A DNA stretch of 64,000 nucleotides from Butyrivibrio sp. INlla14 (GTDB taxonomy: Bacteria > Bacillota > Clostridia > Lachnospirales > Lachnospiraceae): positions 62,001-126,000 of the forward strand of contig NZ_FMVS01000012.1 of NCBI RefSeq assembly GCF_900102515.1, read 5' to 3'. The notes below the pieces were generated by a model. That model was not told the origin of the DNA and did not search any database. It worked only from the letters and a program-made list of their open reading frames with translations. The position numbers and the translations under genes are program-made. Shown here piece by piece: positions 28,180 to 36,524 of this stretch. Each line of letters begins with the position of its first letter. Position 1 is the stretch's first letter.

Positions 28180-29232
28180 TTACTCACCACCATTTAGTTT
28201 ATTGTTCCAGATTATTGCGCAACCATCACAGTAGGTCTGAAAGTTTTCAAGTTCTATTCCCTTCTCTAATACCGAATGAAACTTATTGGTTGAAGTAAAT
28301 CTTTCATGAAGAGGTTTTATCCACTCCATTGTCAGATAGAATATAGCGGTCTTTACGTTAATATCGAGGTCATTAGTTCTGACATAGGTTAAAGCCATCT
28401 CGGAAAGGTGCATCTCGTACATATGCTGGTCGCATTCAATCCCAAGTTTTTCCATGTCCAGTAAAAAGATTTCCCTAAGCCAGTAAGCATCAATTGATTT
28501 AGGCTTTCCTTGTGACGTTGCAGATATTCCATTGTAATTTCTTCTGTACATATACGCTGGGTAGTCCAGTATGCAGGACTTCTTAAATCTTGGAGCTATC
28601 AGATATGCATATATGCCGTCCTCAAACCAATAGCTTTCAGGAAAAGCAACATTATCAAATAATTCTGATCTAAATATCTTTCCACACATGAAACCTTCTG
28701 CCGTTTCTGAAGACAGCTCCTGTATCTTCCCTGTAAATCCGCTGTAATCCGGCTCATCATCATCTAAATCAAATCTAAGAATTCCTCCACCTACAATGTC
28801 AGCATGCTTTTCTTCCGCAATTTCAATGAGTCTTTCTAAACAATCAGGAAGTATGTAATCATCCGAGTCAAGGAAAAAAATGTACTTTGCATCCACGTAC
28901 ATAAGTCCTGTGTTCCTGGCTCCGGAAAACCCTCTGTTCTCCTGATGCACTATGATTACATTCTCATTGTCACCATAGCCATCAAGGATATTCCCTGTAG
29001 AATCAGTGGAGCCATCGTCAACAGCAATTATCTGAATGTTTCTTGTGGTATCCTGTTCAAGAACCGATCTAATGGCCTTCTCAACGTAGTTTTCAACGTT
29101 ATAGCAAGGTATAACTACAGCGACATCGTATTTATCTTTTTTAATAACTCTATCCACAACGCATGAAATATCGCGCTTTGGATTTATGTGATTTAAAAAC
29201 ATCCTGGATAGTTCAAGCTGTTCAGGTGTCAT
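28180..29232 (-). CDS. GT2 family glycosyltransferase
   Basis: A 350-residue protein with ~35 leading residues and then a GT2 domain: VAVVIPCYNVENYVEKAI, VDDGSTDSTGN, GARNTGL and FLDSDDY as the metal site. The helical C-terminal half ends in a CDGCAIIWNN segment. The ATG at 29232 is preferred because AAGGAG is six bases upstream; an earlier start at 29253 lacks one. It follows the first GT8 gene by 24 bases and nearly touches the FkbM gene, so all are likely in one operon. Specific sugar and acceptor are unknown. Confidence 0.9.
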   Translation of the reverse strand: MTPEQLELSRMFLNHINPKRDISCVVDRVIKKDKYDVAVVIPCYNVENYVEKAIRSVLEQDTTRNIQIIAVDDGSTDSTGNILDGYGDNENVIIVHQENRGFSGARNTGLMYVDAKYIFFLDSDDYILPDCLERLIEIAEEKHADIVGGGILRFDLDDDEPDYSGFTGKIQELSSETAEGFMCGKIFRSELFDNVAFPESYWFEDGIYAYLIAPRFKKSCILDYPAYMYRRNYNGISATSQGKPKSIDAYWLREIFLLDMEKLGIECDQHMYEMHLSEMALTYVRTNDLDINVKTAIFYLTMEWIKPLHERFTSTNKFHSVLEKGIELENFQTYCDGCAIIWNNKLNGGE

Positions 29233-29256
29233 CCTATGCTCCTTACCTATCACACA

Positions 29257-30225
29257 TTATTTATCCTCTACAAATCCTGTAAGGCCATTTATCTTGTCCA
29301 TTATTTTTCCAAGGGTTTTCTGCTGGCCGCTTACAGCATCCGCAAGTCCCTTAATATACTCTTCGACAGTTTTATCTCTCAGGGCACTGTCTTTAAATTC
29401 CACTAACAGACTGTCATAAAAAGGTGTTCTTTTGGCATAATCCCACCAAAGTCTTTCTATATCAAAGTGGAAATTCCCGTTATCCCAGGGCTTTGCTCCG
29501 GCAAAGTGGATAATAGCCGTTTCCTCTTTTACCTCTTCATAGGTTATCTGAGCGTTGTGTGCAACTCTGGCAAAAAGGTCGTACACCATGCAATCAACAT
29601 AGGCTACCTTCTTCCAGTGAACCCAGTTCAGGATATCCTGATCTGGGGCTTCCATCTTGTAGTCCCAGGCATCTATAGCATCAAGATAAGTCTGGAAGGA
29701 GTATTTTTTTCGCATCTCTTTAATGTTAAGAAGCATTACTCCTGCGTTGAAATATCTATATCCCTGTGCGTAAGCCTCCCTAAACATCTCATTGTGCTTG
29801 GGCCCATAGCTATCCGGTGTGTTCAGGCCACTTTTATCATCACAGGCTATTATTTCTGCCCCTTCAAATTCGGCATGGTACAGATCAGATAGAGATTTAT
29901 TGATGACCATATCTCCGTCAAGATAGAGAATCCTGTCAATAGTCTGCGGAAGGAGTTCCAACATCATGAGCCTGTAATAAGTCTCGATACTCCACTGTGA
30001 ATTGTAGGGGAGTCTGTCGCTGAATTTCTTTCTGTCTACAGATAAAGAGTGGGCCTCTACATCATATTCAGAAAGAGCATTTCTGATCTCCTCCATATCT
30101 TTATTTGTAAGCTCACTGTTTAAAAGATATGCATCTACATGCTCATTTTCATTAATTCCAAGTGAAACCAGCATGGTTACTGTATATGGGATATATTTCC
30201 TGTTTAGAGCGGTGATAATATTCAT
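29257..30225 (-). CDS. GT8 family glycosyltransferase
   Basis: A 322-residue GT8 protein: NIITALNRKYIPYTVTML at the N terminus, ILYLDGDMVI as the DxD metal site at about residue 100, and IIHFAGAKPWD near residue 215, all standard for retaining GT8 enzymes such as LPS galactosyl- and glucosyltransferases. It is a neighbour and close paralogue of the GT8 at 30236-31192 (shared YRLMMLELLPQ/YRLLLPDKLPE, MEAPDQDILNWVH/MSAPDQDILNYVH), implying tandem duplication. The C-terminal ~50 residues differ and may set acceptor choice. Confidence 0.9.
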   Translation of the reverse strand: MNIITALNRKYIPYTVTMLVSLGINENEHVDAYLLNSELTNKDMEEIRNALSEYDVEAHSLSVDRKKFSDRLPYNSQWSIETYYRLMMLELLPQTIDRILYLDGDMVINKSLSDLYHAEFEGAEIIACDDKSGLNTPDSYGPKHNEMFREAYAQGYRYFNAGVMLLNIKEMRKKYSFQTYLDAIDAWDYKMEAPDQDILNWVHWKKVAYVDCMVYDLFARVAHNAQITYEEVKEETAIIHFAGAKPWDNGNFHFDIERLWWDYAKRTPFYDSLLVEFKDSALRDKTVEEYIKGLADAVSGQQKTLGKIMDKINGLTGFVEDK

Positions 30226-30235
30226 AGTAATCCTC

Positions 30236-31192
30236 TTACTTCACTCCAAATCTTGAAAGAATCTGCATTACTTCATCTATAGCCTTGGCATATTCTTTAT
30301 TTTCATTACATAGCCTTATAGCTTCGTTTTCCAGGTATGGATTTGTCAAAGCACATTCCACAAAGTTTTCTAAAAGTTCCTTGTATACCGGAGTAAGAGC
30401 CGCACAGTCCCACCAGAAGCGCTCAATCTCATAATGTGTATTGTCAAAATTCCAGGGCTTTGCTCCGGCAAAATGAATTATCTTGTTTTTCTCTTTTACC
30501 TTTTCGTATCTCCAGCCGGCGTTATAAGCCATCTTGGCAAAAAGATCATATTCTTCCCAGTTCATGTATTTCACTTTGTCATGGTGAACATAGTTAAGAA
30601 TGTCCTGATCCGGAGCAGACATTTTATAGTCCCACTTTTCCATGGCATCAAGATAAGTCTGGAAGGTATATTTGCCGCGCATCTGGGCAATATTCATAAG
30701 GAGAACGCTGGAATTAAAATAGGGAAACTCTTCTCCATATAACGGAAGAAGCATCTCTTTAACCTTATCTTTATAAGTATCAAGAGTATTGGTATTATTT
30801 GAGTCATAGCAGGCCCTTAGATCTGCCCCCTCAAAATCTTCTTCATACAGCTCTTGAAGCGAACCATGGACAATAACGTCCACATCAAGATAAAAGACCT
30901 TGTCCACATGCTCCGGCAGTTTATCCGGAAGAAGAAGCCTATAGTATATCTCAGGGCTCCAATCCACTGTTACGGGGAGATTAAGGTTACTAATCTCCTC
31001 TGAAACATCTATCGGGGTAACATCAACACCGTATTTTTGCAGCGCGGATGAAAGCTTCTCTATATCTTCTTTTTCCAATTCACTGTGCATTATAAAAACA
31101 TCATTATGCCCCGGATTACTTTCGCAAAATGACGTAAGCATAACTATGGCGTAGTTTACATATTTTTTGTTAAAAGAAGCTGCCACATTCAT
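30236..31192 (-). CDS. GT8 family glycosyltransferase
   Basis: A 318-residue GT8 protein with VFYLDVDVIVHG as the DxD site, MSAPDQDILNYVH and IIHFAGAKPWN. It is the tandem paralogue of the gene ten bases downstream. In place of DGD it carries DVD, still a valid metal-binding pattern. Retaining transfer of a hexose from a UDP donor to a growing glycan is the usual reaction of this family. It lies between the long GT2 gene and its paralogue in an uninterrupted minus-strand run starting at 32879. Confidence 0.9.
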   Translation of the reverse strand: MNVAASFNKKYVNYAIVMLTSFCESNPGHNDVFIMHSELEKEDIEKLSSALQKYGVDVTPIDVSEEISNLNLPVTVDWSPEIYYRLLLPDKLPEHVDKVFYLDVDVIVHGSLQELYEEDFEGADLRACYDSNNTNTLDTYKDKVKEMLLPLYGEEFPYFNSSVLLMNIAQMRGKYTFQTYLDAMEKWDYKMSAPDQDILNYVHHDKVKYMNWEEYDLFAKMAYNAGWRYEKVKEKNKIIHFAGAKPWNFDNTHYEIERFWWDCAALTPVYKELLENFVECALTNPYLENEAIRLCNENKEYAKAIDEVMQILSRFGVK

Positions 31193-31205
31193 TAAATATC
31201 AGCCC

Positions 31206-32879
31206 TCATTTCTTAATAGAATCGATATTGTACTTCTTTCTGTCTTCCCCAAACTCTTTATCAATTACATCAAGCGCAGCAACTACCTTCTTTCTGTGCT
31301 CAGGATTGTCATTAAAAAGAAGCCCCTGGGATGTCTGATAATAGTCGTAAAGCGGTTTCTTCATAAATCCAACTTTGAAATCCCTGACGATTCTGAGAGT
31401 CATTTCCCAGTCCTCAAAAGAAAACAGGCTCTCATCAAAAAGCCCTGATTTTTCAAAGCATTCTTTTTTTATCATCATTGACGGACCGGTAATGAAATTC
31501 CAGGGTAAAAGAGCTGGGAAAATGTAGCCGTCTTTTTTGACATCCGGAATATTTCTTGAAGGCATTATGATCACATCGCTTCCCCTATTTTCCAGCCTGT
31601 TGATGTGGTTTATGGTCTCATGATAGGTCATGCCGATTTCTCTGTCTCTATCCTGAAGAAATCTAACCTGGTCTTCTATTTTCTCGAGTCTGCACAGATC
31701 ATCGTCATCCTGGAATGTGATGTAATAGCCTTTGGCATTTTTCACGCCTACATTTCTTGAAGCGGCAAGACCCATATTTTGAGGATTCTTAAAATACTTA
31801 ACTCTCTCATCTGTGAACCTCTTTACCGCTTCTTCCGTATTATCCGAAGATCCGTCATCAACTACCACAATCTCAAATCTCTGATAGGTCTCGTATAGGA
31901 TATTATTTATGGCTCTTGGCAGTTCTTTTGCCCTGTTATAGGTGTCTATTATTACTGTGACCAGCCCATTCTGATAAAGAGTATCGTGAAGCTCAGCATC
32001 AGATGAAAACTGACGGCTAAGATAGGTTAAAAGTTCCCTGTCATGCTGGCTAAAGGTAAATATGTACTGGTTCTCAATCCACTTTGGGGCGATTTTAAGG
32101 CATGCATACTGAAGAGCCTGAAATACCGATAATGAGAATTCATTGTTAATGTCCAGGGCTTTGGCAAGCTTAATGGTATTTAAGTAGTATTTTTCTATAA
32201 AGTGAGCAATGATTATTTCTCCATACTCATTCATGATCTCCGGAACTTCGCTAAGCATTTCAAAGAGAGCAGTCTGAAGCTGCATGTTATCAGCTATTCT
32301 CTTGTTAGCTTCAAGAGATGGCATATTATCTTCAAATCTGCAATAGCCATTCTCCGGGATAAAACACACAGAATATGCCATGAGTAAAAGAGGATATACA
32401 AAGACAGACTCGTCAGAAAATGCCTCTTCTGACAGTTCCTGCCCATAATCCATGAGAAACTCCCTTTTGAAGGCGTGGCAAAAGATTCTCTCATCAACAG
32501 TTTTTTTACCTAAAAAGCTCTTCCTACTGTCAGAATCAGCAAAATAATAGATACTTGCATTCTTAGTATCAAAAGGCTCATCTATGAATAGTTCAAAATC
32601 ATTAAGGGCATTTGTCAGATTAAAAGAAAACATGTCCGGAGTATCGGATAATTGCTGACACAAAGTGTCTATAGCATCAAAAAGATGTGAATTTACTTCA
32701 TCTCCGGAATTAATGAATAAAACATAGTCACCTGTGCTTTCAGGCAAAGCCTTCCCTGCATCTTTTTCAATTAAAATTTCGGTTTCTCCCAAGTATTTCT
32801 CCTGCGTTTCAAGGCTTTTCCTGGTTCTTTCAATATGCTCAGTTGTGTTTTTATCTATAATGATCGCAGTTATTTTCAT
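31206..32879 (-). CDS. GT2 glycosyltransferase with duplicated GT-A-like N-terminal domain
   Basis: A 557-residue protein with two GT-A-like halves. Residues ~1-290 resemble a degenerate GT2 (ITAIIIDKNTTEHI opening, FINSGDEV in place of the metal site). Residues ~305-557 are a full GT2 domain (VTVIIDTYNRAKELP, VDDGSSDNTEE, FQDDDD as the metal site, then FSFEDWEM). The first half may bind an acceptor or be inactive. It is the first gene of the minus-strand unit, with GGAGATGCT before the ATG and a TGATATAAT extended -10 box about 30 bases upstream. Confidence 0.85.
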   Translation of the reverse strand: MKITAIIIDKNTTEHIERTRKSLETQEKYLGETEILIEKDAGKALPESTGDYVLFINSGDEVNSHLFDAIDTLCQQLSDTPDMFSFNLTNALNDFELFIDEPFDTKNASIYYFADSDSRKSFLGKKTVDERIFCHAFKREFLMDYGQELSEEAFSDESVFVYPLLLMAYSVCFIPENGYCRFEDNMPSLEANKRIADNMQLQTALFEMLSEVPEIMNEYGEIIIAHFIEKYYLNTIKLAKALDINNEFSLSVFQALQYACLKIAPKWIENQYIFTFSQHDRELLTYLSRQFSSDAELHDTLYQNGLVTVIIDTYNRAKELPRAINNILYETYQRFEIVVVDDGSSDNTEEAVKRFTDERVKYFKNPQNMGLAASRNVGVKNAKGYYITFQDDDDLCRLEKIEDQVRFLQDRDREIGMTYHETINHINRLENRGSDVIIMPSRNIPDVKKDGYIFPALLPWNFITGPSMMIKKECFEKSGLFDESLFSFEDWEMTLRIVRDFKVGFMKKPLYDYYQTSQGLLFNDNPEHRKKVVAALDVIDKEFGEDRKKYNIDSIKK

Positions 32880-32907
32880 AGCATCTCCAATTAGAATCCC
32901 TAGGTAT

Positions 32908-32940
32908 ATTATATCAAAGATAAACGTTTTATCGTATAAT
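32908..32940. promoter_or_regulatory. Compact divergent promoter pair (GT2 operon / CgeB-like gene)
   Basis: The minus strand carries TGATATAAT (32916 to 32908), a good extended -10, giving an approximately 20-base leader to the GT2 gene at 32879. The plus strand carries TATAAT at 32935-32940 facing the CgeB-like gene at 32972. The layout repeats that at 9.1 and 21.2 kb. Confidence 0.55.
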
Positions 32941-32971
32941 AATTATAATGATGACTAGGGAGGGAACCAGT

Positions 32972-34138
32972 TTGAACATAGTTTTTTTCAGATACAAGAA
33001 TATATGTGAACCTGATTACATTGAAGCTTTTAAAAAGCTTGGAATAAATGTTATTGAGGTGTTTCTTGATTCTCTTGGTGCCACCGATCTGGAGTCTCAG
33101 GCTGCCGCCGTGGATTCACAGATCCGTGCTGCCACTCCCATGTTTGTATTCACAATTAACTTTTTCCCGTATATCTCAATTGTCTGCGAACATCTTAATG
33201 TTAAGTATGTAAGCGTCAGCGTCACTTGCCCCATGATGGAAATCTTCAATAAGACCATTAGAAATTCCTGTAATAGAGTATTTCTATTTGATAAAGAGCA
33301 GTATCTGTCTGTTAGGGATGAAAACCCGGAAGGAATATTTCATCTGGCTCTTGGAGCAGCTGTGGAAAGGCTTGATGCTGCCACTCAGAATGCGGTCGAC
33401 TTTAAATATGATGTTTCTTTTGTTGGATCTTTGTATAACGAAAAAGACCCTTTCGTTAATCTTCAGATTTCCGATGAAGAAAAGATTCGCTATGAAGAGC
33501 TTATGAAAAATCAGATGGAAAGCTCTATTTGCGGCCAAAATCTCCTGGAAGGAGAAATAGGCGATGAAGACGTGGTTCAGATAAAGCTTTCTGCAGACGA
33601 CTTTTACCCTTCTGATCTGAGCGTTTTTAACCTGGACAAATTTGTCGCCATCAATAATTATTTAAGTCCCCACATGACTTATCTTGAAAGAGTCCTGATT
33701 ATGAACAGGCTTGGAGGAAGCTTCGGCGAAAAGATTCATCTTTTTACAAACTCGGATGTTTCAGCCATCAGAAATATATCCTGCCACGGGCCGGTTAACA
33801 CAATTACTGAGATGCCTTTGGTTTTCAGACAGAGCAGGATCAACCTGAATATCAGTACCAGATCAATAAAGACCGGTATTCCTCAAAGAGTGTGGGATGT
33901 CCTTGGAATCGGCGGATTCTTACTTACGAACTATCAGGAGGAGCTTAATGATTATTTCAGAATAGGAGAAGATTTAGAAGTATACAATTCTCACGATGAG
34001 TTAATAGAGAAAATCGATTATTATCTGCACCATGAAGATAAGCGGCTTGAGATAGCAGCTAAAGGTTACCAGACAGTAAACGCTTCTAATTCTACTCTTA
34101 ACCGCGTAATCGAAATCATAAAGTTAATTGCCAATTAA
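32972..34138 (+). CDS. CgeB/DUF3880-like glycosyltransferase
   Basis: A 388-residue protein of the CgeB-like group, with FVFTINFFPYIS and YVSVSVTCPMM in the N-terminal half and GIPQRVWDVLGIGGFLL then YQEELNDYF in the C-terminal half. The start is taken as TTG at 32972: it has AGGGAGGG seven bases upstream and places NIVFFRY where the paralogues have MNILLYD. An ATG at 32948 is in frame but lies before the ribosome site. It is the gene nearest the flagellins and converges on them, sharing a bidirectional terminator. In place of the Asp-Ala/Ser-Pro motif of its relatives it has TCPMM. Confidence 0.82.
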   Translation: MNIVFFRYKNICEPDYIEAFKKLGINVIEVFLDSLGATDLESQAAAVDSQIRAATPMFVFTINFFPYISIVCEHLNVKYVSVSVTCPMMEIFNKTIRNSCNRVFLFDKEQYLSVRDENPEGIFHLALGAAVERLDAATQNAVDFKYDVSFVGSLYNEKDPFVNLQISDEEKIRYEELMKNQMESSICGQNLLEGEIGDEDVVQIKLSADDFYPSDLSVFNLDKFVAINNYLSPHMTYLERVLIMNRLGGSFGEKIHLFTNSDVSAIRNISCHGPVNTITEMPLVFRQSRINLNISTRSIKTGIPQRVWDVLGIGGFLLTNYQEELNDYFRIGEDLEVYNSHDELIEKIDYYLHHEDKRLEIAAKGYQTVNASNSTLNRVIEIIKLIAN

Positions 34139-34156
34139 AAAACATATTTTTACTCA

Positions 34157-34188
34157 GAAAAAGGGCCCCGGAAAACCGGGACCCTTTT
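34157..34188. terminator. Bidirectional terminator between CgeB-like gene and flagellin
   Basis: A strong GC-rich hairpin: AAAAAGGGCCCCGG, a four-base loop, then CCGGGACCCTTTT. There are T-runs on both strands. It would end both the plus-strand CgeB-like transcript and the minus-strand flagellin transcript. Confidence 0.9.
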
Positions 34189-34240
34189 AGGTAGTTGCAA
34201 TGTTTCAAACAGATGTTTTAAACATTTATAGCAGATATTA

Positions 34241-35065
34241 TTAGCCGAGAAGTGAAAGAACACCCTGGTTAGACTGATTAGCCTGTGCCAGCATAGACTG
34301 ACCTGCCTGTGCAAGGATGTTGTTATTTGAATACTTAACCATCTCGGTAGCCATATCTGTATCACGGATAAGTGATTCAGCACTCTGAGTATTCTCAACA
34401 ACGTTATCAAGGTTCTTGATAGTATGCTCAAGTCTGTTCTGGATAGCACCAAGATCAGATCTCTGCTTAGATACTGACTCAAGAGCTGACTTGATATTTG
34501 TGATTGCAGATTTAGCCACATCGTGTGAGCTTACCTGTACGTTATTTGCCTGTACACCAATCTTAGATGCGCTCATACTCTTAATGCAAACCTGAATCTG
34601 GTTCTGAGAATCTGTCTCAGATCCAACCTGAAGCTCTTTTCCTGTGAAGGAACCGTTAAGGAGCTGCTGGTTGTTGAATTCTGTAGCAGTTGCAGTACGT
34701 GTGATCTCAGTTGAAAGAGCATCCAACTCTGACTTGATGTAGCTACGGTCAGAAGATGTAAGAGTGTCGTTAGCTGCCTTTGTAGCAAGCTCGTTCATTC
34801 TCTGAAGCATATCATGTACTTCGTTTAATGCACCTTCAGCTGTCTGTACTACAGAGATACCGTCCTGAGCGTTAGCAGAAGCCTGTGTAAGACCCTTAAC
34901 CTGACGTCTCATTTTTTCTGAAATAGCAAGACCTGCTGCATCATCTGCTGCTCTGTTGATCTTGTAACCAGATGACAGTTTCTCACTTGACTTAGCCTGT
35001 ATACCAGTTGTGATACCAAGCTGTCTGTTTGAATTCATCGCTGTAATGTTGTGTTGTACTACCAT
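34241..35065 (-). CDS. Flagellin
   Basis: A 274-residue flagellin. The N-terminal ~140 residues show the conserved D0/D1 helices (VVQHNITAMNSNRQLG, LSSGYKINRAADDAAGL, GISVVQTAEGALNEVHDML). The C-terminal ~85 residues match the C-terminal flagellin helices (RSDLGAIQNRLEHTI, then ILAQAGQSMLAQANQ and QGVLSLLG at the end). The middle is short, so the exposed D2/D3 domains are nearly absent. It forms the filament after export by the flagellar type III system. AGGAGGA is the ribosome site. A sigma-28 promoter lies ~110 bases upstream, and a GGA-loop hairpin in the leader suggests CsrA control. It is one of two neighbouring flagellin genes. Confidence 0.97.
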   Translation of the reverse strand: MVVQHNITAMNSNRQLGITTGIQAKSSEKLSSGYKINRAADDAAGLAISEKMRRQVKGLTQASANAQDGISVVQTAEGALNEVHDMLQRMNELATKAANDTLTSSDRSYIKSELDALSTEITRTATATEFNNQQLLNGSFTGKELQVGSETDSQNQIQVCIKSMSASKIGVQANNVQVSSHDVAKSAITNIKSALESVSKQRSDLGAIQNRLEHTIKNLDNVVENTQSAESLIRDTDMATEMVKYSNNNILAQAGQSMLAQANQSNQGVLSLLG

Positions 35066-35073
35066 AATTTTTA

Positions 35074-35107
35074 TCCTCCTTGATAAATACGGCTGCTTCC
35101 ATGCAGC
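35074..35107 (-). promoter_or_regulatory. Probable CsrA-binding leader of flagellin mRNA
   Basis: In the mRNA sense, GCTGC-ATGGAA-GCAGC (35107 to 35092) forms a small hairpin with GGA in its loop. AGGAGGA, the ribosome site, follows 11 bases later (35080 to 35074). This two-site design, one looped GGA and one GGA overlapping the ribosome site, matches the known CsrA control of hag mRNA in Bacillus subtilis. csrA and fliW lie in this window. Confidence 0.65.
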
Positions 35108-35175
35108 TCGTTTGCTTTGTTTAGGAAATGTTTTCAGTGCTGGCCTAAAAACATTTCATTTGTTTTACACCTTTA

Positions 35176-35202
35176 TTATCGACTATAATTCTAAAAACTT
35201 TA
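35176..35202 (-). promoter_or_regulatory. Sigma-28 promoter of flagellin (34241-35065)
   Basis: Reading the minus strand, TAAAGTTT (35202 to 35195), an 11-base spacer, then GTCGATAA (35183 to 35176). This is an almost perfect match to the flagellar sigma-28/sigma-D consensus TAAAGTTT-N11-GCCGATAA. Confidence 0.92.
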
Positions 35203-35281
35203 GCCCTAAATTTATTAATAAAATATAAATTATTAAGAGCGCTTTTTATGATATAGGAATTTCGGAGAAATTTCCTCTCAT

Positions 35282-35315
35282 AAAAAAGGCGGCAGCTGTA
35301 AGCCACCGCCTTTTT
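35282..35315 (-). terminator. Terminator of second flagellin gene
   Basis: Perfect stem AAAAAGGCGG / CCGCCTTTTT around a 14-base loop, ending in a T-run on both strands. It lies between the stop of the flagellin at 35354 and the promoter region of the next flagellin, so the two are separate transcripts. Confidence 0.9.
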
Positions 35316-35353
35316 GCTTATGGATTTTTATCGCTTTATCTGCATTAACTTTA

Positions 35354-36220
35354 TTACTGAAGGAGTGAAAGAACACCCTGGTTAGTCTGGTTGGCCTGTG
35401 CCAGCATTGACTGACCTGCCTGAGCGAGGATGTTGTTGTTAGAATATCTAACCATCTCCTCCGCCATATCTGTATCACGGATCTGAGATTCAGCAGCCTG
35501 AGTATTCTCAACTACGTTGTCGAGGTTCTTGATTGTATGCTCAAGTCTGTTCTGAATAGCACCGAGGTCAGATCTCTGTTTTGAAATAGATATAAGGGCC
35601 TGCTTAATGTTCTCGATGGAGTGCTTGGCCTGTGAGTGTGACATTACACTGATCTGATCCTTGTCAACAGTTCCGATACCATCATCAGTTTCCTTAAATA
35701 CAGCACCTACGCCGATACTTGTTGCGGAAAGTTTTACGATACAGATCTCAATCTGGTTTCTGCTATCAGTTTCTGAACCAACCTGAAGCTCTTTGGCTGT
35801 GAATGTTCCATCAAGAAGATGCTGGTTGTTGAATTCTGTTGATCCGGCTGTTCTTGTGATCTCATCGGAAAGCTGTGTGATTTCCTGCTGGATATAAGAA
35901 CGATCCTGTGTTGTAAGTGTATCATTGGCAGCCTTAACAGCAAGCTCGTTCATACGTTGTAACATGTCATGAACTTCGTTGAGCGCACCTTCAGCAGTCT
36001 GAACTACTGAAATACCATCCTGAGCATTCGCAGAAGCCTGTGTAAGACCTCTTACCTGTCTTCTCATTTTTTCGGAAATCGCAAGACCAGCAGCATCATC
36101 GGCCGCTCTATTGATTCTGTAACCAGAAGAGAGTTTCTCTGAAGATTTAGCCTGGATATCAGTTGTGATACCGAGCTGTCTGTTGGCGTTCATCGCAGTA
36201 ATGTTGTGTTGTACTACCAT
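35354..36220 (-). CDS. Flagellin
   Basis: A 288-residue flagellin closely similar to its neighbour in the conserved N- and C-terminal helices (VVQHNITAMNANRQLG, then RSDLGAIQNRLEHTI and QGVLSLLQ). It differs mainly in the centre, where ~14 extra residues (around TDDGIGTVDKDQ) make the exposed part slightly longer. ATG at 36220 follows GGAGG by eight bases; an upstream in-frame start would overlap the ribosome site. It has its own sigma-28 promoter and terminator. Two flagellins may be mixed in one filament or placed in different segments. Confidence 0.97.
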   Translation of the reverse strand: MVVQHNITAMNANRQLGITTDIQAKSSEKLSSGYRINRAADDAAGLAISEKMRRQVRGLTQASANAQDGISVVQTAEGALNEVHDMLQRMNELAVKAANDTLTTQDRSYIQQEITQLSDEITRTAGSTEFNNQHLLDGTFTAKELQVGSETDSRNQIEICIVKLSATSIGVGAVFKETDDGIGTVDKDQISVMSHSQAKHSIENIKQALISISKQRSDLGAIQNRLEHTIKNLDNVVENTQAAESQIRDTDMAEEMVRYSNNNILAQAGQSMLAQANQTNQGVLSLLQ

Positions 36221-36300
36221 ATTCAATTCCTCCATGACCGGGGCCCGCTTCCCTGCTGCCTTTCCATCTTATTTTTTATTGTGCAGACCTTTGCGGAGTC
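36221..36300 (-). promoter_or_regulatory. GGA-rich leader of second flagellin mRNA, candidate CsrA target
   Basis: In mRNA sense the leader contains several GGA motifs: ATGGAAGGGA near the 5' end, ATGGAAAGG, AGGGAAGC and the ribosome site TGGAGGA. CsrA binds ANGGA-type motifs, often in pairs. The pattern is compatible with CsrA control like that proposed for the neighbouring flagellin, though no equally clear loop-GGA hairpin is seen. Confidence 0.45.
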
Positions 36301-36337
36301 CCTTCCATGGCTGCTTGTTTTTCTCTTTTCACTATGA

Positions 36338-36364
36338 ATATCGGCACTTAATTTCATAACTTAA
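36338..36364 (-). promoter_or_regulatory. Sigma-28 promoter of flagellin (35354-36220)
   Basis: Minus strand: TTAAGTTA (36364 to 36357), 11-base spacer, GCCGATAT (36345 to 36338). The -10 element is near consensus and the -35 element matches six of eight positions. The leader is about 110 bases long. Confidence 0.88.
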
Positions 36365-36435
36365 CCCTTTTTGAAACTTTTTTTTAAATTTTTTCTACAA
36401 TTTGAAATTTATTTTAAAAAAATTGCATTTTGCTA

Positions 36436-36462
36436 TTAAGTTTTGAAAAAAATTGCCGATAT
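36436..36462 (+). promoter_or_regulatory. Orphan sigma-28 promoter on the plus strand
   Basis: TTAAGTTT (36436-36443), an 11-base spacer, then GCCGATAT (36455-36462). It matches the sigma-28 consensus as well as the flagellin promoters do, but points away from them, into the 3' end of the fliT-like gene. No plus-strand gene follows; a terminator hairpin starts about 20 bases downstream. Confidence 0.7.
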
Positions 36463-36480
36463 AGGCGCAAAAGAAGCATA

Positions 36481-36514
36481 AAAACAGCACCGCCGAAAGC
36501 AGTGCTGTTTTCTA
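36481..36514. terminator. Hairpin terminator after fliT-like gene
   Basis: AAAACAGCAC / GTGCTGTTTT pair around an 11-base loop, with T-rich sequence following on both strands. It should end the minus-strand fliD-fliS-fliT unit and would also stop a transcript from the plus-strand sigma-28 promoter just upstream. Confidence 0.85.
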
Positions 36515-36524
36515 TATTATTCAC

